Shown here piece after piece: positions 43,305 through 52,391 of a DNA stretch of 59,754 nt. The position numbers were made by a program, and so were the translations under genes. Source of the stretch: Polyangiaceae bacterium (GTDB lineage Bacteria; Myxococcota_A; Polyangia; Polyangiales; Polyangiaceae); contig JABFXY010000020.1 in NCBI GenBank assembly GCA_013361525.1, positions 1 to 59,754 on the forward strand, written 5' to 3'. Numbering within the stretch: position 1 is the stretch's first letter; each line of letters begins with the position of its first letter. The notes beneath the pieces are model-generated. The model saw nothing but the letters and a program-made list of their open reading frames with translations. It had not been told where the DNA came from and searched no databases.

Positions 43305-44180
43305 CTATTGCGGCGGCGCTGCGCCGCCGGCACCGCCACCTGCTGCGCCGCCCCCGCCTTCTTTCTTTTCGTCTTTCTTGTCGTCCTTCTTGATCGGTCC
43401 TGCGTCGCCCGGCGAGTCGCCGCTGCCCGGCGCCTTGATCACGGCATCCGGGTCGATGGGCTTCGCAGGCGCGGGCTTGTACCGATCGAAGTCGTTGCCG
43501 GTCGGGTTGAACGGCTTCGGCTTCGGGAAGACGGGCTTCGGCGGGTGTTTCTTGAGGTAGAGCTCTTCGGCGGAGAGGACCGTGAGCACGCGCCCTCCGG
43601 CGAGCGCGTTCTTCGGGCCGTAAGGTTTGCCCTCCACCTCCATGACGTGAAACTCGGTGCGCCGGTTCTCTTGTCGGCCGGCTTCCGTTTCGTTGGGGCC
43701 GATGGGCTTCTTCTCGCCGTAGCCGACTGCGACGAGACGGATGTGATCGATCCCGTTTTCGACGAGCCAATGGCAGACGGCGAGGGAGCGCTCGGCCGAC
43801 AGCTCTTCGTTGTGCTCGTCGCTCGCGCGGCTGTCGGTGTGGCCTTCGACACGGAGGCGCGTCACCCAAGGGTTGTCGACGAGGAACTTGTGGAGGTCTT
43901 TGAGGACCTGCTCGCTCTCGCCTTTTTTGATCGTCGCTTTGTCGGTGTCGAAGACGATCTTGCCCTTGATGTACACGCGGGTGTCACCGGGCTTGTTCGG
44001 ATCCCACACCGCGTTCGGATCGAACCATTCGGGCGGTGGCTGCCGGAACGCGAGCGTCGGCACCGGGTTCGGCGGGAGGCGGTGATCGGCGCATCCAGCG
44101 GACGCAGCCGTGGCACCGAGGGTCATCGCCAGCGTCGCCACGAGCGGGGTAGCGGATCCGGACTTCTTGCTCTGGTCCAT
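43305..44180 (-). CDS. OmpA-like peptidoglycan-binding lipoprotein
   Basis: A 291-residue envelope protein. Signal peptide ends ATAASAGC (lipobox at Cys30). Residues about 65-190 are an OmpA C-terminal-type domain: IVFDTDKATIKKGE, VEGHTDSRASDEHNEELSAERS with the Asp/Arg pair for peptidoglycan, and GYGEKKPI..NRRTEF. The rest is a Pro/Lys-rich region ending in a Gly/Ala tail. It likely links the outer membrane to peptidoglycan. ATG start at 44180. It is divergent from the small gene at 44270. Confidence 0.85.
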   Translation of the reverse strand: MDQSKKSGSATPLVATLAMTLGATAASAGCADHRLPPNPVPTLAFRQPPPEWFDPNAVWDPNKPGDTRVYIKGKIVFDTDKATIKKGESEQVLKDLHKFLVDNPWVTRLRVEGHTDSRASDEHNEELSAERSLAVCHWLVENGIDHIRLVAVGYGEKKPIGPNETEAGRQENRRTEFHVMEVEGKPYGPKNALAGGRVLTVLSAEELYLKKHPPKPVFPKPKPFNPTGNDFDRYKPAPAKPIDPDAVIKAPGSGDSPGDAGPIKKDDKKDEKKEGGGGAAGGGAGGAAPPQ

Positions 44181-44269
44181 CGCGGTCGTAGATCGTGACT
44201 GAATGCGGGCCTCTCCCGCAAGTTCCTGCTTCGCCGAAGGGCTTGCCGGGCGCCGAATCGGGGGCGACC

Positions 44270-44536
44270 ATGGGCCACATGTCCCTCACCGTGTTCGAAG
44301 TGCACCTGAATCCGGGCTCGATCGCCGATGAACTCCTCTCCGCCGAGGTGAAGAAGGAGACGAATGCCCAGGTCATGACCGTCGCCGAAGCGAAAAAGGT
44401 CGGGTTCGGCGGCCTTCCGGACCTCGGCCCGAACGTGCGCCTCATCGCGGTAGCCAAGCGCGACGGCGGCTGGATCCAAAAAGTCCTCGAAGCCAGCCAC
44501 ATCGTCAGCGGCTTCCGCGTCCACCACGTGGACTAG
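44270..44536 (+). CDS. Small protein of unknown function
   Basis: An 88-residue protein beginning MGHMSLTVFEVHLNPGS, followed by a helix (ADELLSAEVKKETNAQVMTVAEAKKVG) and a beta-rich end (VRLIAVAKRDGGWIQKVLEASHIVSGFRVHHVD). GGGGGCGACC precedes the ATG. The in-frame ATG at 44195 would add 25 residues without a ribosome site. No signal or membrane segment. The family is unknown; it may be a conserved myxobacterial protein. Confidence 0.6.
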   Translation: MGHMSLTVFEVHLNPGSIADELLSAEVKKETNAQVMTVAEAKKVGFGGLPDLGPNVRLIAVAKRDGGWIQKVLEASHIVSGFRVHHVD

Positions 44537-44570
44537 CTCGCCGCGGCCCGGGCGCATTTCAGAGACCGAA

Positions 44571-44670
44571 GAGGGGTCGCCAAGGGCAGAAAGAGGAAGA
44601 AGAGGGGTTGTACAGGACGAAGAAGATCCTCTCCGTCCTCCTCTTCTCTTGGCGCGCTTGGCGTCCCCTC
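44571..44670. repeat. Long imperfect inverted repeat between convergent genes
   Basis: GAGGGGTCGCCAAG (44571-44584) pairs with CTTGGCGTCCCCTC (44657-44670), 13 of 14 positions, and flanking bases (GACCGAA / TCTCGGTTC) continue the pairing less perfectly. The inner part adds purine-rich GAGGAAGAAGAGG against CCTCCTCTTCTC and AGGACG against CGTCCT. A long hairpin of about 110 nt can form and probably ends both transcripts. Confidence 0.55.
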
Positions 44671-44680
44671 TCGTCTCGGT

Positions 44681-46177
44681 TCAGGAGCCTTTGAGTCCGA
44701 AGCGGCGGACCCAGCGTTGGACTTGCTGGCGGGCCTTGCCCATGTCGCGGGCGACGGCGCTGATGTTGAACCCGCTCTCTTCGAGGCGGCGGACGAGGTC
44801 GTCGCGGAGAGCCTGGTCTTCGGGGGAGAGCGGCGCCGTTTTCGAGGGCGGGGCGGGCTCTTGGCTGCCGGGCGCGGACCGGGGCGCGAGGGTCGGGGGG
44901 CCGGTGAGGGCGGTGAGCGCCGGGGGAAGGTGCTCGCCCCGGATAACGCCGTCGGTCGCCAGGGCGGACGCCGTCGACAGGCATTGCGCGAGCTCGCGCA
45001 CGTTGAGGGGCCAGTCGTAGCGGAGCATCTGCGTCGCCGCTTCGGGCCTGATGCGCACCGTGCTGTTCGAGCGTGAAAGGAGCTCGCCGATGAGCTGGCC
45101 GATGTCCTCCATCCGCTCGCGGAGCGAGGGCAGCTGAACGACGAAGCCGCTCAGCCGAGCGTAGAGATCGCGGCGGAAGCTGCCCTCGTCCTGCATGCGG
45201 TCGAGCGGGCGATGGGTCGCGGCGACGATGCGCACGTCGACCTTCACGGCGCGCGCGGCGCCGACGGGGTGGACCTCGCCTTCCTGAAGCACGCGGAGGA
45301 GCGCTGCCTGCGACGCAGGCGGAAGATCGCCGATCTCGTCGAGGAAGAGCGTGCCGCCGTCGGCCGCGCGAACGAAGCCGATTTCGTCGCGAACCGCGCC
45401 GGAGAACGAGCCCTTCTGGTGACCGAACAGGTGCGACTCGACCAGGTTGGGCGGAATGGCGCCGCAGTTCACCGGGACGAACGCGCCCGGTCTCCCGGAG
45501 AGCTCGTGCGTGACGCGCGCGAGCACCTCTTTGCCGGTACCGCTCTCGCCGAGGAAGAGCACCGGGATGGGCGTCATCGCGATGCGCGACAGCTGCGCGA
45601 GCCGCTGCGCGTAACTGGGCGATAACGTGCTGATCTTGGTCTTTTGGCCGACCGAAACCGGAACCCGCGCGGGCAGCTGCTTGTCCTCGAAGGCGAACAG
45701 CGTGTGGCCGATCTGGATGATGTCGCCGTGGTGGAGGTTCGCTTGCTCGACCCTCTCGCCGCCGATGCGCGTTCCGTTCGCCGAGCCGAGGTCGCGGATG
45801 CGAAAGCCCTGCGCCGTCCGTTCGAGGACGGCGTGGCTGGAGGAGATGCGTCGATCGGGGACCGTGAGCGCCAGCGTTCGGCCGCTGCGTTTCTCCGTCT
45901 CCGCCAGGCCTCGATGCTCGCCGCGCCCGATGGTGACGGCTTCCACGCCCGTGAGGACGATGAGCTCGCTTCCCCCCGCGGGACGATCGCACTCGACGAG
46001 CAGGGTCAGGACCTGGGTCGGTTCCCGCTCGGCCTCGGGCTCCGACGTGCGCCCGGTCGGTTGCGTGACGGTCTTGTCCACCGGGGGGTGGACTTTAATC
46101 GAAAGCGGCCAATCCAGCTTGCGCGTTGAAGAGATCGGGGGGCGCTCGTCCGGCTCCATCGGCCGGGGACCGAGCAA
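44681..46177 (-). CDS. FHA-domain sigma54-dependent activator
   Basis: A 498-residue enhancer-binding protein. FHA domain (about 75-165) has TIGRGEHRG, VPDRRISSSHAVLE and DLGSANGTRIGG, a phosphothreonine reader. The AAA+ domain (about 190-420) has GESGTGKEVLA, GGTLFLDEIGDLP and R-finger LRERMEDI. The sigma54 contact loop, normally GAFTGA, reads GSFSGA. The Fis-type HTH ends the protein (FNISAVARDMGKARQQVQRWVRRFG). It is probably activated by phospho-Thr binding from Ser/Thr kinases. ATG at 46177 or an in-frame ATG six residues on. Confidence 0.9.
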   Translation of the reverse strand: MLGPRPMEPDERPPISSTRKLDWPLSIKVHPPVDKTVTQPTGRTSEPEAEREPTQVLTLLVECDRPAGGSELIVLTGVEAVTIGRGEHRGLAETEKRSGRTLALTVPDRRISSSHAVLERTAQGFRIRDLGSANGTRIGGERVEQANLHHGDIIQIGHTLFAFEDKQLPARVPVSVGQKTKISTLSPSYAQRLAQLSRIAMTPIPVLFLGESGTGKEVLARVTHELSGRPGAFVPVNCGAIPPNLVESHLFGHQKGSFSGAVRDEIGFVRAADGGTLFLDEIGDLPPASQAALLRVLQEGEVHPVGAARAVKVDVRIVAATHRPLDRMQDEGSFRRDLYARLSGFVVQLPSLRERMEDIGQLIGELLSRSNSTVRIRPEAATQMLRYDWPLNVRELAQCLSTASALATDGVIRGEHLPPALTALTGPPTLAPRSAPGSQEPAPPSKTAPLSPEDQALRDDLVRRLEESGFNISAVARDMGKARQQVQRWVRRFGLKGS

Positions 46178-46324
46178 TCGACGCGCCAGCGGACGCCGGA
46201 AGTTGATGCTCGCGGCCCGCGTAGGTTTCTGCGCTCGGGCGGTTCAGCCCTCGTTGCATGCAACGAAGCGCATCCCGTAGCGCGCCCAGCCCAGCTCCCG
46301 GCAAGCACCGGCAGCGTCCGCGGA

Positions 46325-48676
46325 CTAAGGCCGGAGGTGACGCTCGCGCACGTTCGCGGTGCGGTACCGCTCGAGGAGCGCGCGCGACGCGGCCAGCGAC
46401 GAGCGGTACTCCATCACGTTGCCCTTCGGCGTCGCGTATTCGAGAAAGAGGTTGTCGTCGGTCGAGACGATCCGTTCGCCCGTCTCGCGTTCGATGTCGT
46501 CGCAGAGGCGTTGCAGGTCTTCGTCCGAGGCGATGAGCTCTTCGAGGAGCGATTCGAGCGGCTGGCCTTCGAGCGTCTCTCGAATGTCGGGCCGCCGATC
46601 CAGCGCGGCGAGGCGAGCCGACGAGGCGAGGAGCGGCTCGTCGCTGGCGACGAGGATGCCCTGCGCACCACCTTCGAAGAGTGCGACGTGCGCAAACGAG
46701 TCGTGCAGCGTGCGGATGATCGCCGCGAGCTCGCGTGGTCGAATGTGGTGGAGCTGCACCCACTGCTGCAAGATCCCGCCTTTGACCAGGCGACGTTTGG
46801 CGAGCGAGTAGAACTCCGTCGAGTAGAGGTTGCTCGCGCCCGCGAACCACACGCTGGTGAGCTCGATGGTGATGAGGTCGTAGGGCTCCCTCGCGACGAG
46901 CATCACGTTGCGGCCGTCATTGAGGTGCATCGAGACGCGAGGGTCCGTCAGGCTGTTGCGGCTCGGCCCTTGGAAATGGGTCTTCGCGGCTTCGACGATC
47001 GCCGGCGAGATCTCGGCGACGTCGATCGTCTCGAAGGGGTACGCGGTCACCGTGCCGAGCGTCGTGCCCGTGCCGAGGCCGATGACGAGCGCGCGCTTTT
47101 CCTCGGGTAGAAACAGCGACGGGTAGTGCGCGAAGCGCCGCTGCGCGGCCATCTCCGGGCCGTCGTCGCCTTGGAACTTCCCGTTGGTGTAGAGCGTGAG
47201 CAGATCCCCGCGGCGCGCGACGGTCGTCACGCCGCCGTGCACGTCCTCGCGTACGAAGACGATGTCGTCCGGCGGCGGACCATGCGTGAAGTACACGTTG
47301 GCTCCATTCGTCAGGCGCGCGAGATCCCAGCGAGGCATGAACAACCCCGCGAGGATCGCGATACCCGAAAGAAGGATCGTCGTCCGTGCGGTCCGCATCT
47401 CGTCTCGTGCCGGGCCGCGCGCCGCGAATGCGCCGAGGAAAGCGAACAAGATCGCGACCGCGATCATGCTTCGTTGCGAGCCGAGCGCGGGCAGGACGAC
47501 GTAACCGGTGATGATCGAGCCCGCGATCGTTCCTGCGGTGTTCGCGACCGTCAGACGCCCGACGTTGCGCGCGACGTCGGCGGTCTTCGAGATCCGCGCG
47601 AGGAGCAGCGGAAACGTCGTTCCCATGAAGATGGTCGGTACGACGAGGATGCCGAACGCCGCGATCGCGCGGCAGATCTCGCGGCCGGCCCAGGATTCGA
47701 CGACCTTGCCGGCTGCCGCGAAGAAGCGCGGGAGCTGGTCCCAGAGCGGAATGGTGACGGCGAGCGCGAGCGCGCTCCACCCGAGGCCGCGCGCGAGTCC
47801 TTGTTTCGCGCCGTGACGTTCGGCGAACTTGTTGGCCCGCGTGGCGCCGGCGCCGAGGCACACCAGGAACACTGCCAGCATCAAGCCGAACGCGTAAGCG
47901 CTGTTGCCGATGAGCAGTGTGAGCAGGTGCGTGCCGACGACCTCGGTCGCGAACACGAGGAAGCCCGAGCCGAACGCATAGAGGTACAGCTCGCGCCCGG
48001 GCGAAGCGGCAGCTGCTTTGGGCGCCGCACGCTCCGAAACCGGCTGCGACACGTGGCTCGCGTCGCCGGATCGCTGCGCATAGAGCACCGCACCGATGCC
48101 GATCGCGAGGTTGATGATCGCCGCCGCACGCATGGTCCCACGGATGCCGAGGAGCGGAAGGATCGCGTATGCGGAGAGCAGCGAGCCTGCAGCGCCGCCG
48201 AGCGTGTTGAGCGCGTAGAGCTTCGGGAGCCTCGACTCACCGTCCTGTGCGGCGACGACGCGCGACAAGAACGGGAGCGTCGCGCCCATACACGTCGTCG
48301 GGATGACGATCACGATGAACGTGAGCAAGCCTCGCGTGGCAGTGAGCGCAAACAGGTTCTGCGTCCCGCCTGCGAGCGCCAGGTAGGCGGCGGTGATGCC
48401 GTCGAAGACCCACGGCGTGACACCGCACACGAGGCCGACGAAGATCTCCGCGTAGCCGTATCCGGCGAGCGGCGCGCGCAGGCGATGTGCGACGCGCCCA
48501 CCGAGGTACGCGCCGAGCGCGAGCCCCGCCATGAACGCGCTCAAGACGGTGCTGATCGCGTAGGCGGTCGCGCCGAAGATCGTCGCGAGGACCTTCGAGA
48601 ACGCGACCTCGTAGAGCAAGCCGGTGGCGCCCGACACGAGGAACATCGACGAGACGAGGAGCAGGCGGGCTCGCAA
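46325..48676 (-). CDS. Fused membrane transporter-like and spermidine-synthase-like protein
   Basis: A 783-residue protein. The first 470 residues hold about twelve to fourteen membrane helices beginning LVSGATGLLYEVAFSKVL, a pattern of the spermidine-synthase-associated major facilitator-like family. The C-terminal 250 residues are a methyltransferase-fold aminopropyltransferase-like domain (ALVIGLGTGTTLGTVTAYPFETIDVAEISPAIVEAAK, DGRNVMLVAREPYDLITIEL). Real polyamine synthesis has not been shown for this group. The TTG at 48676 is the first start; an ATG at 48646 is a possible alternative. Confidence 0.85.
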   Translation of the reverse strand: MRARLLLVSSMFLVSGATGLLYEVAFSKVLATIFGATAYAISTVLSAFMAGLALGAYLGGRVAHRLRAPLAGYGYAEIFVGLVCGVTPWVFDGITAAYLALAGGTQNLFALTATRGLLTFIVIVIPTTCMGATLPFLSRVVAAQDGESRLPKLYALNTLGGAAGSLLSAYAILPLLGIRGTMRAAAIINLAIGIGAVLYAQRSGDASHVSQPVSERAAPKAAAASPGRELYLYAFGSGFLVFATEVVGTHLLTLLIGNSAYAFGLMLAVFLVCLGAGATRANKFAERHGAKQGLARGLGWSALALAVTIPLWDQLPRFFAAAGKVVESWAGREICRAIAAFGILVVPTIFMGTTFPLLLARISKTADVARNVGRLTVANTAGTIAGSIITGYVVLPALGSQRSMIAVAILFAFLGAFAARGPARDEMRTARTTILLSGIAILAGLFMPRWDLARLTNGANVYFTHGPPPDDIVFVREDVHGGVTTVARRGDLLTLYTNGKFQGDDGPEMAAQRRFAHYPSLFLPEEKRALVIGLGTGTTLGTVTAYPFETIDVAEISPAIVEAAKTHFQGPSRNSLTDPRVSMHLNDGRNVMLVAREPYDLITIELTSVWFAGASNLYSTEFYSLAKRRLVKGGILQQWVQLHHIRPRELAAIIRTLHDSFAHVALFEGGAQGILVASDEPLLASSARLAALDRRPDIRETLEGQPLESLLEELIASDEDLQRLCDDIERETGERIVSTDDNLFLEYATPKGNVMEYRSSLAASRALLERYRTANVRERHLRP

Positions 48677-48749
48677 AGCGCGCGGACGCTAGTACAGGCG
48701 GCGGGAAGTTCGCAGCTCCTATCGGACGAACCAGCCGCCCGATGAGCAC

Positions 48750-49277
48750 CTACGAGCCGATTCCGAGGTTCTCGAGGCGCTCGCGCGCGCCCTTCGTGCC
48801 GAACAAGATCGGCTCGTCGGGTGGCAGGACGGCCGCGAGAAACGTCGCCGCGAAGATCGCGGCGCATGCGAGCGGCGCCCGCGGATCCCCCGACGCCGGT
48901 GCGGCTTCGAGCTGAATCACACGCCGCGCGCGCGTGACGAGCGTCTCCATTCCCATGGATCCGACGGATACGGCGCGCGCCTTCAGCTCGGTCGCCCGCT
49001 CGATCGGAAAGACGCGGGCGAGCACCACCGACCGCGGAAAATCGCTGCTTTCGAGCACGATCTGCGCGCGGTCGGCGTTGGGGTATGCGCCGTGAACGAA
49101 GCGCTTCGCAGGCTCGACGGAGATCGCGAGGCCAAGCAAGCTAGCCGCCTTCGGCGTCATCATCCGCACGTCGAACCGGGCGCTCGCGTCCGAGGTGAAG
49201 AGCGAGTAGGCAGCCTCGGCTGCGAGCGGGTGGACCGGATCCACGGCCCACCCGGCCTCGTCGAATCTGCTACCCAT
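48750..49277 (-). CDS. Protein of unknown function
   Basis: A 175-residue protein. The N-terminal half has FTSDASARFDVRMMTPKAASLL and IVLESSDFPRSVVLARVFPIERATELKARA; the rest contains a weak hydrophobic helix (PLACAAIFAATFLAAVLP, about 132-149). I recognise no family. The ATG at 49277 is only four bases from the start of the divergent peptidase gene, so the true start may be Met at 49160 (MMTPKAAS). Confidence 0.55.
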   Translation of the reverse strand: MGSRFDEAGWAVDPVHPLAAEAAYSLFTSDASARFDVRMMTPKAASLLGLAISVEPAKRFVHGAYPNADRAQIVLESSDFPRSVVLARVFPIERATELKARAVSVGSMGMETLVTRARRVIQLEAAPASGDPRAPLACAAIFAATFLAAVLPPDEPILFGTKGARERLENLGIGS

Positions 49278-49281
49278 TTCA

Positions 49282-50292
49282 TTGGTCACGTTGGCTGCCC
49301 TCACCGACCACGATCTGCCGCACGAAGAACGCGCGCACGCGTTCCTCGCGCAAGCGCGCCTTCGCAACGAAGCGCCCGCGCTCGCGCCCGTGCTCGCCGC
49401 GCGCGGCGTCGGACCGTACCGCGGATACAACGAGGTTCTCGGGGAGATCGAGCATCTTGTCGCGCAAGGGTACCGCGCGCACCCGATCGGCCGCAGCGTC
49501 GAAGGTGAGCCCATCATCGCGCTTCACCTCGGGCAAGAGCCACGCGGCACGCTCGCGCGAGCGACGGTGATCCTCTCCGGTGTGCACCCGATGGAATGGA
49601 TCGGCGTCGAGACGAACCTCCGCGTCTTGCAGCGGCTCGCTGAGACGGACCTGCGGGATCGGGCGGTCATCGCGATTCCGCTCGTCAATCCGGACGGTTT
49701 TCGCCGCGTGGACAAGAGCCTGCGCGCAGGGCGACGACGCTTCATCCGCCACAATGCGCGCGGGGTCGATCTCAACCGCAACTTCGACAGCCGCTGGGGA
49801 CGGCTCGGCCTCGTCCAGCGGTTGCTCGGCAACCTGTTTCATCCCGGCTCCGCGCCCGCCAGCGAGCCCGAGGTCGAGTCGATCGCGCACCATCTGTCGG
49901 TGTGCCGCGTCGATCGCGCGCTCTCGCTCCACAGCTTCGGCGGCGCCGTGCTCTATCCGCTCGCTTCGTCTACGCGGCCCGTTCACGACGTGATGGAACA
50001 CCGCGCGTGGGCGACGCGAATGGCGCGCGCTTGCGACCCGCGCAAGCCCTACAAAGCCGCATCCTGCGCGCGCTGGGCGAAGGGCATCACCGCCGGCGGC
50101 CTCGAGCTCGATTGGTTCCACGAACGTCATGGCGCGGTTTCGTTTCTCATCGAGTGCTCGCGCGGCGGACGCAGCCTTCGTCCCTCGCGGCTCTTCGATC
50201 CGTTTGCGTGGTTCAACCCGCCGCGGCCCGATCGCGAGGCCGACGCGATCGCAAACGCGGTGACCCCGTTCGTTCGCGGCGATCTGCCTTGA
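49282..50292 (+). CDS. M14-family (carboxypeptidase A-like) zinc peptidase
   Basis: A 336-residue protein. Seen: GVHPMEWIG with the His and Glu zinc ligands (H-x-x-E), RGVDLNRNFDSRWG substrate Arg/Asn motif, SLHSFGG with the third His, and FLIECSRG with the catalytic Glu. No signal peptide. The frame opens with a TTG at 49282 next to the opposite gene. A GTG at 49390, which gives VLAARGVGPYRGYNE, is a likely alternative. The specificity is unclear: murein peptide amidase or general carboxypeptidase are both possible. Confidence 0.83.
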   Translation: MVTLAALTDHDLPHEERAHAFLAQARLRNEAPALAPVLAARGVGPYRGYNEVLGEIEHLVAQGYRAHPIGRSVEGEPIIALHLGQEPRGTLARATVILSGVHPMEWIGVETNLRVLQRLAETDLRDRAVIAIPLVNPDGFRRVDKSLRAGRRRFIRHNARGVDLNRNFDSRWGRLGLVQRLLGNLFHPGSAPASEPEVESIAHHLSVCRVDRALSLHSFGGAVLYPLASSTRPVHDVMEHRAWATRMARACDPRKPYKAASCARWAKGITAGGLELDWFHERHGAVSFLIECSRGGRSLRPSRLFDPFAWFNPPRPDREADAIANAVTPFVRGDLP

Positions 50293-50310
50293 GACGCCCG
50301 GAAGGCGGCG

Positions 50311-50889
50311 TCAGCGCAGCCGAAGCACCATCATCACGTCGTCGATCTTCGTTCCGTCGGTCATCCGGAACGCGTCGTCGACGCGGCCGACCTCGGCGAA
50401 ACCGAGCCGACGATAGAGCTTCCGAGCCGGCTCGTTGTGCGAGAAGACCCGCAGATCGATGTATTCGATGCGGCCCGTTTCGTACGCGAACGAAAGCGCC
50501 GTGTGCGCGAGGCGGATGCCGAAGCCTGCGCTGCGAAAGCCTTGCTCGATGCCGATGGACAGGTCCGCGCGGTGCAGACCCGAATGCAGCAGTGCGCCGC
50601 GGAGCTCGACGTGACCCGTCACGCGCGCGCCGGCCTCGAGCGGCCAGGCGGACGGTCGATCGCGACGCGTCAACATCCACACGCGGCCCCAGCCGGGCTG
50701 GGTGAGGGGGGTGCTCCAGCGGCGCTCGGATTCGTGCGCGACCTCGTCGCGGCTCACCACCGAGACGGGCGCGAAATGGGAGGACCCGTAGGCCCCCGAT
50801 TCGGCCAGGTGCCGAGCGATGTGCGCAGCGAAATCCCCGCTGTCGCTGTTCTTCGCCGAGACGATGTCGAGGTCCGGAGCTGCCGCCAC
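50311..50889 (-). CDS. GNAT-family N-acetyltransferase
   Basis: A 192-residue acetyl-CoA-dependent transferase. The fold shows beta4 VTGHVELRGALLHSGLHRADLSIGIEQGFRSAGFGIRL, with the pyrophosphate loop Q-x-x-x-x-G-x-G region modified (EQGFRSAGFG), and the C-terminal YIDLRVFSHNEPARKLYRRLGFAEVG typical of RimL-like members. GTG start at 50889. It is convergent with the M14 gene and divergent from the M24 gene. Substrate unknown. Confidence 0.85.
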   Translation of the reverse strand: MAAAPDLDIVSAKNSDSGDFAAHIARHLAESGAYGSSHFAPVSVVSRDEVAHESERRWSTPLTQPGWGRVWMLTRRDRPSAWPLEAGARVTGHVELRGALLHSGLHRADLSIGIEQGFRSAGFGIRLAHTALSFAYETGRIEYIDLRVFSHNEPARKLYRRLGFAEVGRVDDAFRMTDGTKIDDVMMVLRLR

Positions 50890-50961
50890 GATCCGACAGG
50901 ATATAGGCGCGGAGCACGCCCGTGTCGACCGCCGCTTCGGCCGGTGTAAGCTCCCGCCACC

Positions 50962-52359
50962 ATGGCCGACGGGTTTCCTCGTACCGAATCGGAATCGTTC
51001 GCGAACCGGCGCAAAGCGCTCGCCGCGCTCCTCGAGGGTCGTGCCGCGCTCCTCGCGGCGGGTGCCCCCTCACCGCGGAACTACCCCGCGAACGCGTATC
51101 CCTTTCGAGCGTCGAGCCACTTTCTCTATCTCGTCGGTCGAGCGATTCCGGGGGCGTTCGTCCTCGTCGAGGCCGGCGGCAGCACGCTCTTCGCCGAGCC
51201 GCCGGATCGGGACGACGCGATTTGGCACGGGCCGCGACCGTCGCTCGACGAGCTTCGCGCGCAGCTCGGGATCGAGCGCGTCGAGCCGCTCGCGGATCTC
51301 GAGGCTCGCCTCCGCGGACGCGCGGATCTAGCGACGCTTCCGCCCCAGGATCACCACACAGCCCGAACGCTCGCTGAACTCTGCGGCAGGACGGTGCTCG
51401 CAGGCAGCGGCGCAAAGCTCACCGACGAGCGCGACGTCGCTCTCGCCGAAGCGATGATCGCGATCCGTCTCGCGCACGACGAAGCTGCGAAGGCGCAGCT
51501 CAGGGCCGCTGCGCAGGCGAGCGCGGTCGCGCACGTCGCCGGCATGCGCGCCACGAAACATGCGAAGGGAGAAGCCGAGGTTTGCGCGGCGATCACCGCG
51601 GAGCTCCGACGCCGCGGGATGGACGATGCATACGGTCCGATCGTCACGGTGCACGGCGAGATCCTGCACGCGCACGGGCACGAGGGCGCGCTCACGCCCG
51701 GCGATCTGCTCCTTTGCGACGTCGGTGGTGAATCGCACGAAGGTTGGGCGAGCGACATCACGCGGACGTGGCCGGTGACCGGGCGATTCTCCGCGACCCA
51801 GCGGGCCATCTACGACGTCGTTCTCGACGCGAATCGCCGCGCGATCGACAAGGTTCGCCCGGGCGTGAGCTATCGAGATGCGCACGAGACGGCGAAGCGC
51901 GCGATCGTGGAAGGCCTCGTCTCGCTCGGGATCCTTCGCGGCGACGTAGACGGGCTCCTCGAGCGCGGCGCTGCGAACGTGTTCTTCCCGCACGGCGTCG
52001 GGCATCTCTTGGGCCTCGACGTGCACGACATGGAAGACCTCGGCGATCGCGCTGGCTACGCGCCGGGACGCACGCGGAGCGCGCGCTTCGGCGATCGGTA
52101 CCTCAGGCTGGATCGCGACCTCGTCCCCGGCATGGCCGTGACGATCGAGCCCGGCTTCTACCAGGTGCCCGGCATCCTCGCGGACGAAGCGCTGGTGGGC
52201 CCGCTCGGCGCGGATCTGGATCGCGGCATCCTCGCGAAATACGCCGACGTCCGCGGCATCCGCATCGAAGACGACGTCCTCTGCACCAACGGCGATCCGG
52301 AAGTGATGACCGCCTCGTGCCCGAAGCGCGCCGAGGAAATCGAAGCCCTCATGGCTTGA
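50962..52359 (+). CDS. Xaa-Pro aminopeptidase (M24B)
   Basis: A 465-residue di-metal peptidase. The N-terminal creatinase-like domain (1-170) has FRASSHFLYLVGRAIPGAFVL. The pita-bread domain has the five metal ligands: Asp in CDVGGE, Asp in ASDITRTWP, His in HGVGHLLGLDVHD, Glu in TIEPGFY and Glu in RIEDDVL. The enzyme removes N-terminal residues preceding Pro. ATG at 50962 directly precedes the first helix, with no clear ribosome site. Convergent with VanW. Confidence 0.92.
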   Translation: MADGFPRTESESFANRRKALAALLEGRAALLAAGAPSPRNYPANAYPFRASSHFLYLVGRAIPGAFVLVEAGGSTLFAEPPDRDDAIWHGPRPSLDELRAQLGIERVEPLADLEARLRGRADLATLPPQDHHTARTLAELCGRTVLAGSGAKLTDERDVALAEAMIAIRLAHDEAAKAQLRAAAQASAVAHVAGMRATKHAKGEAEVCAAITAELRRRGMDDAYGPIVTVHGEILHAHGHEGALTPGDLLLCDVGGESHEGWASDITRTWPVTGRFSATQRAIYDVVLDANRRAIDKVRPGVSYRDAHETAKRAIVEGLVSLGILRGDVDGLLERGAANVFFPHGVGHLLGLDVHDMEDLGDRAGYAPGRTRSARFGDRYLRLDRDLVPGMAVTIEPGFYQVPGILADEALVGPLGADLDRGILAKYADVRGIRIEDDVLCTNGDPEVMTASCPKRAEEIEALMA

Positions 52360-52391
52360 GCGACACCGGCGCTCGGAGGAACGCCCGGCTT

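Noticed and set aside
47126..48745. 539-residue plus-strand frame over the membrane/spermidine-synthase gene
   Set aside because: Highly charged, low-complexity mirror of hydrophobic helices on the real strand.
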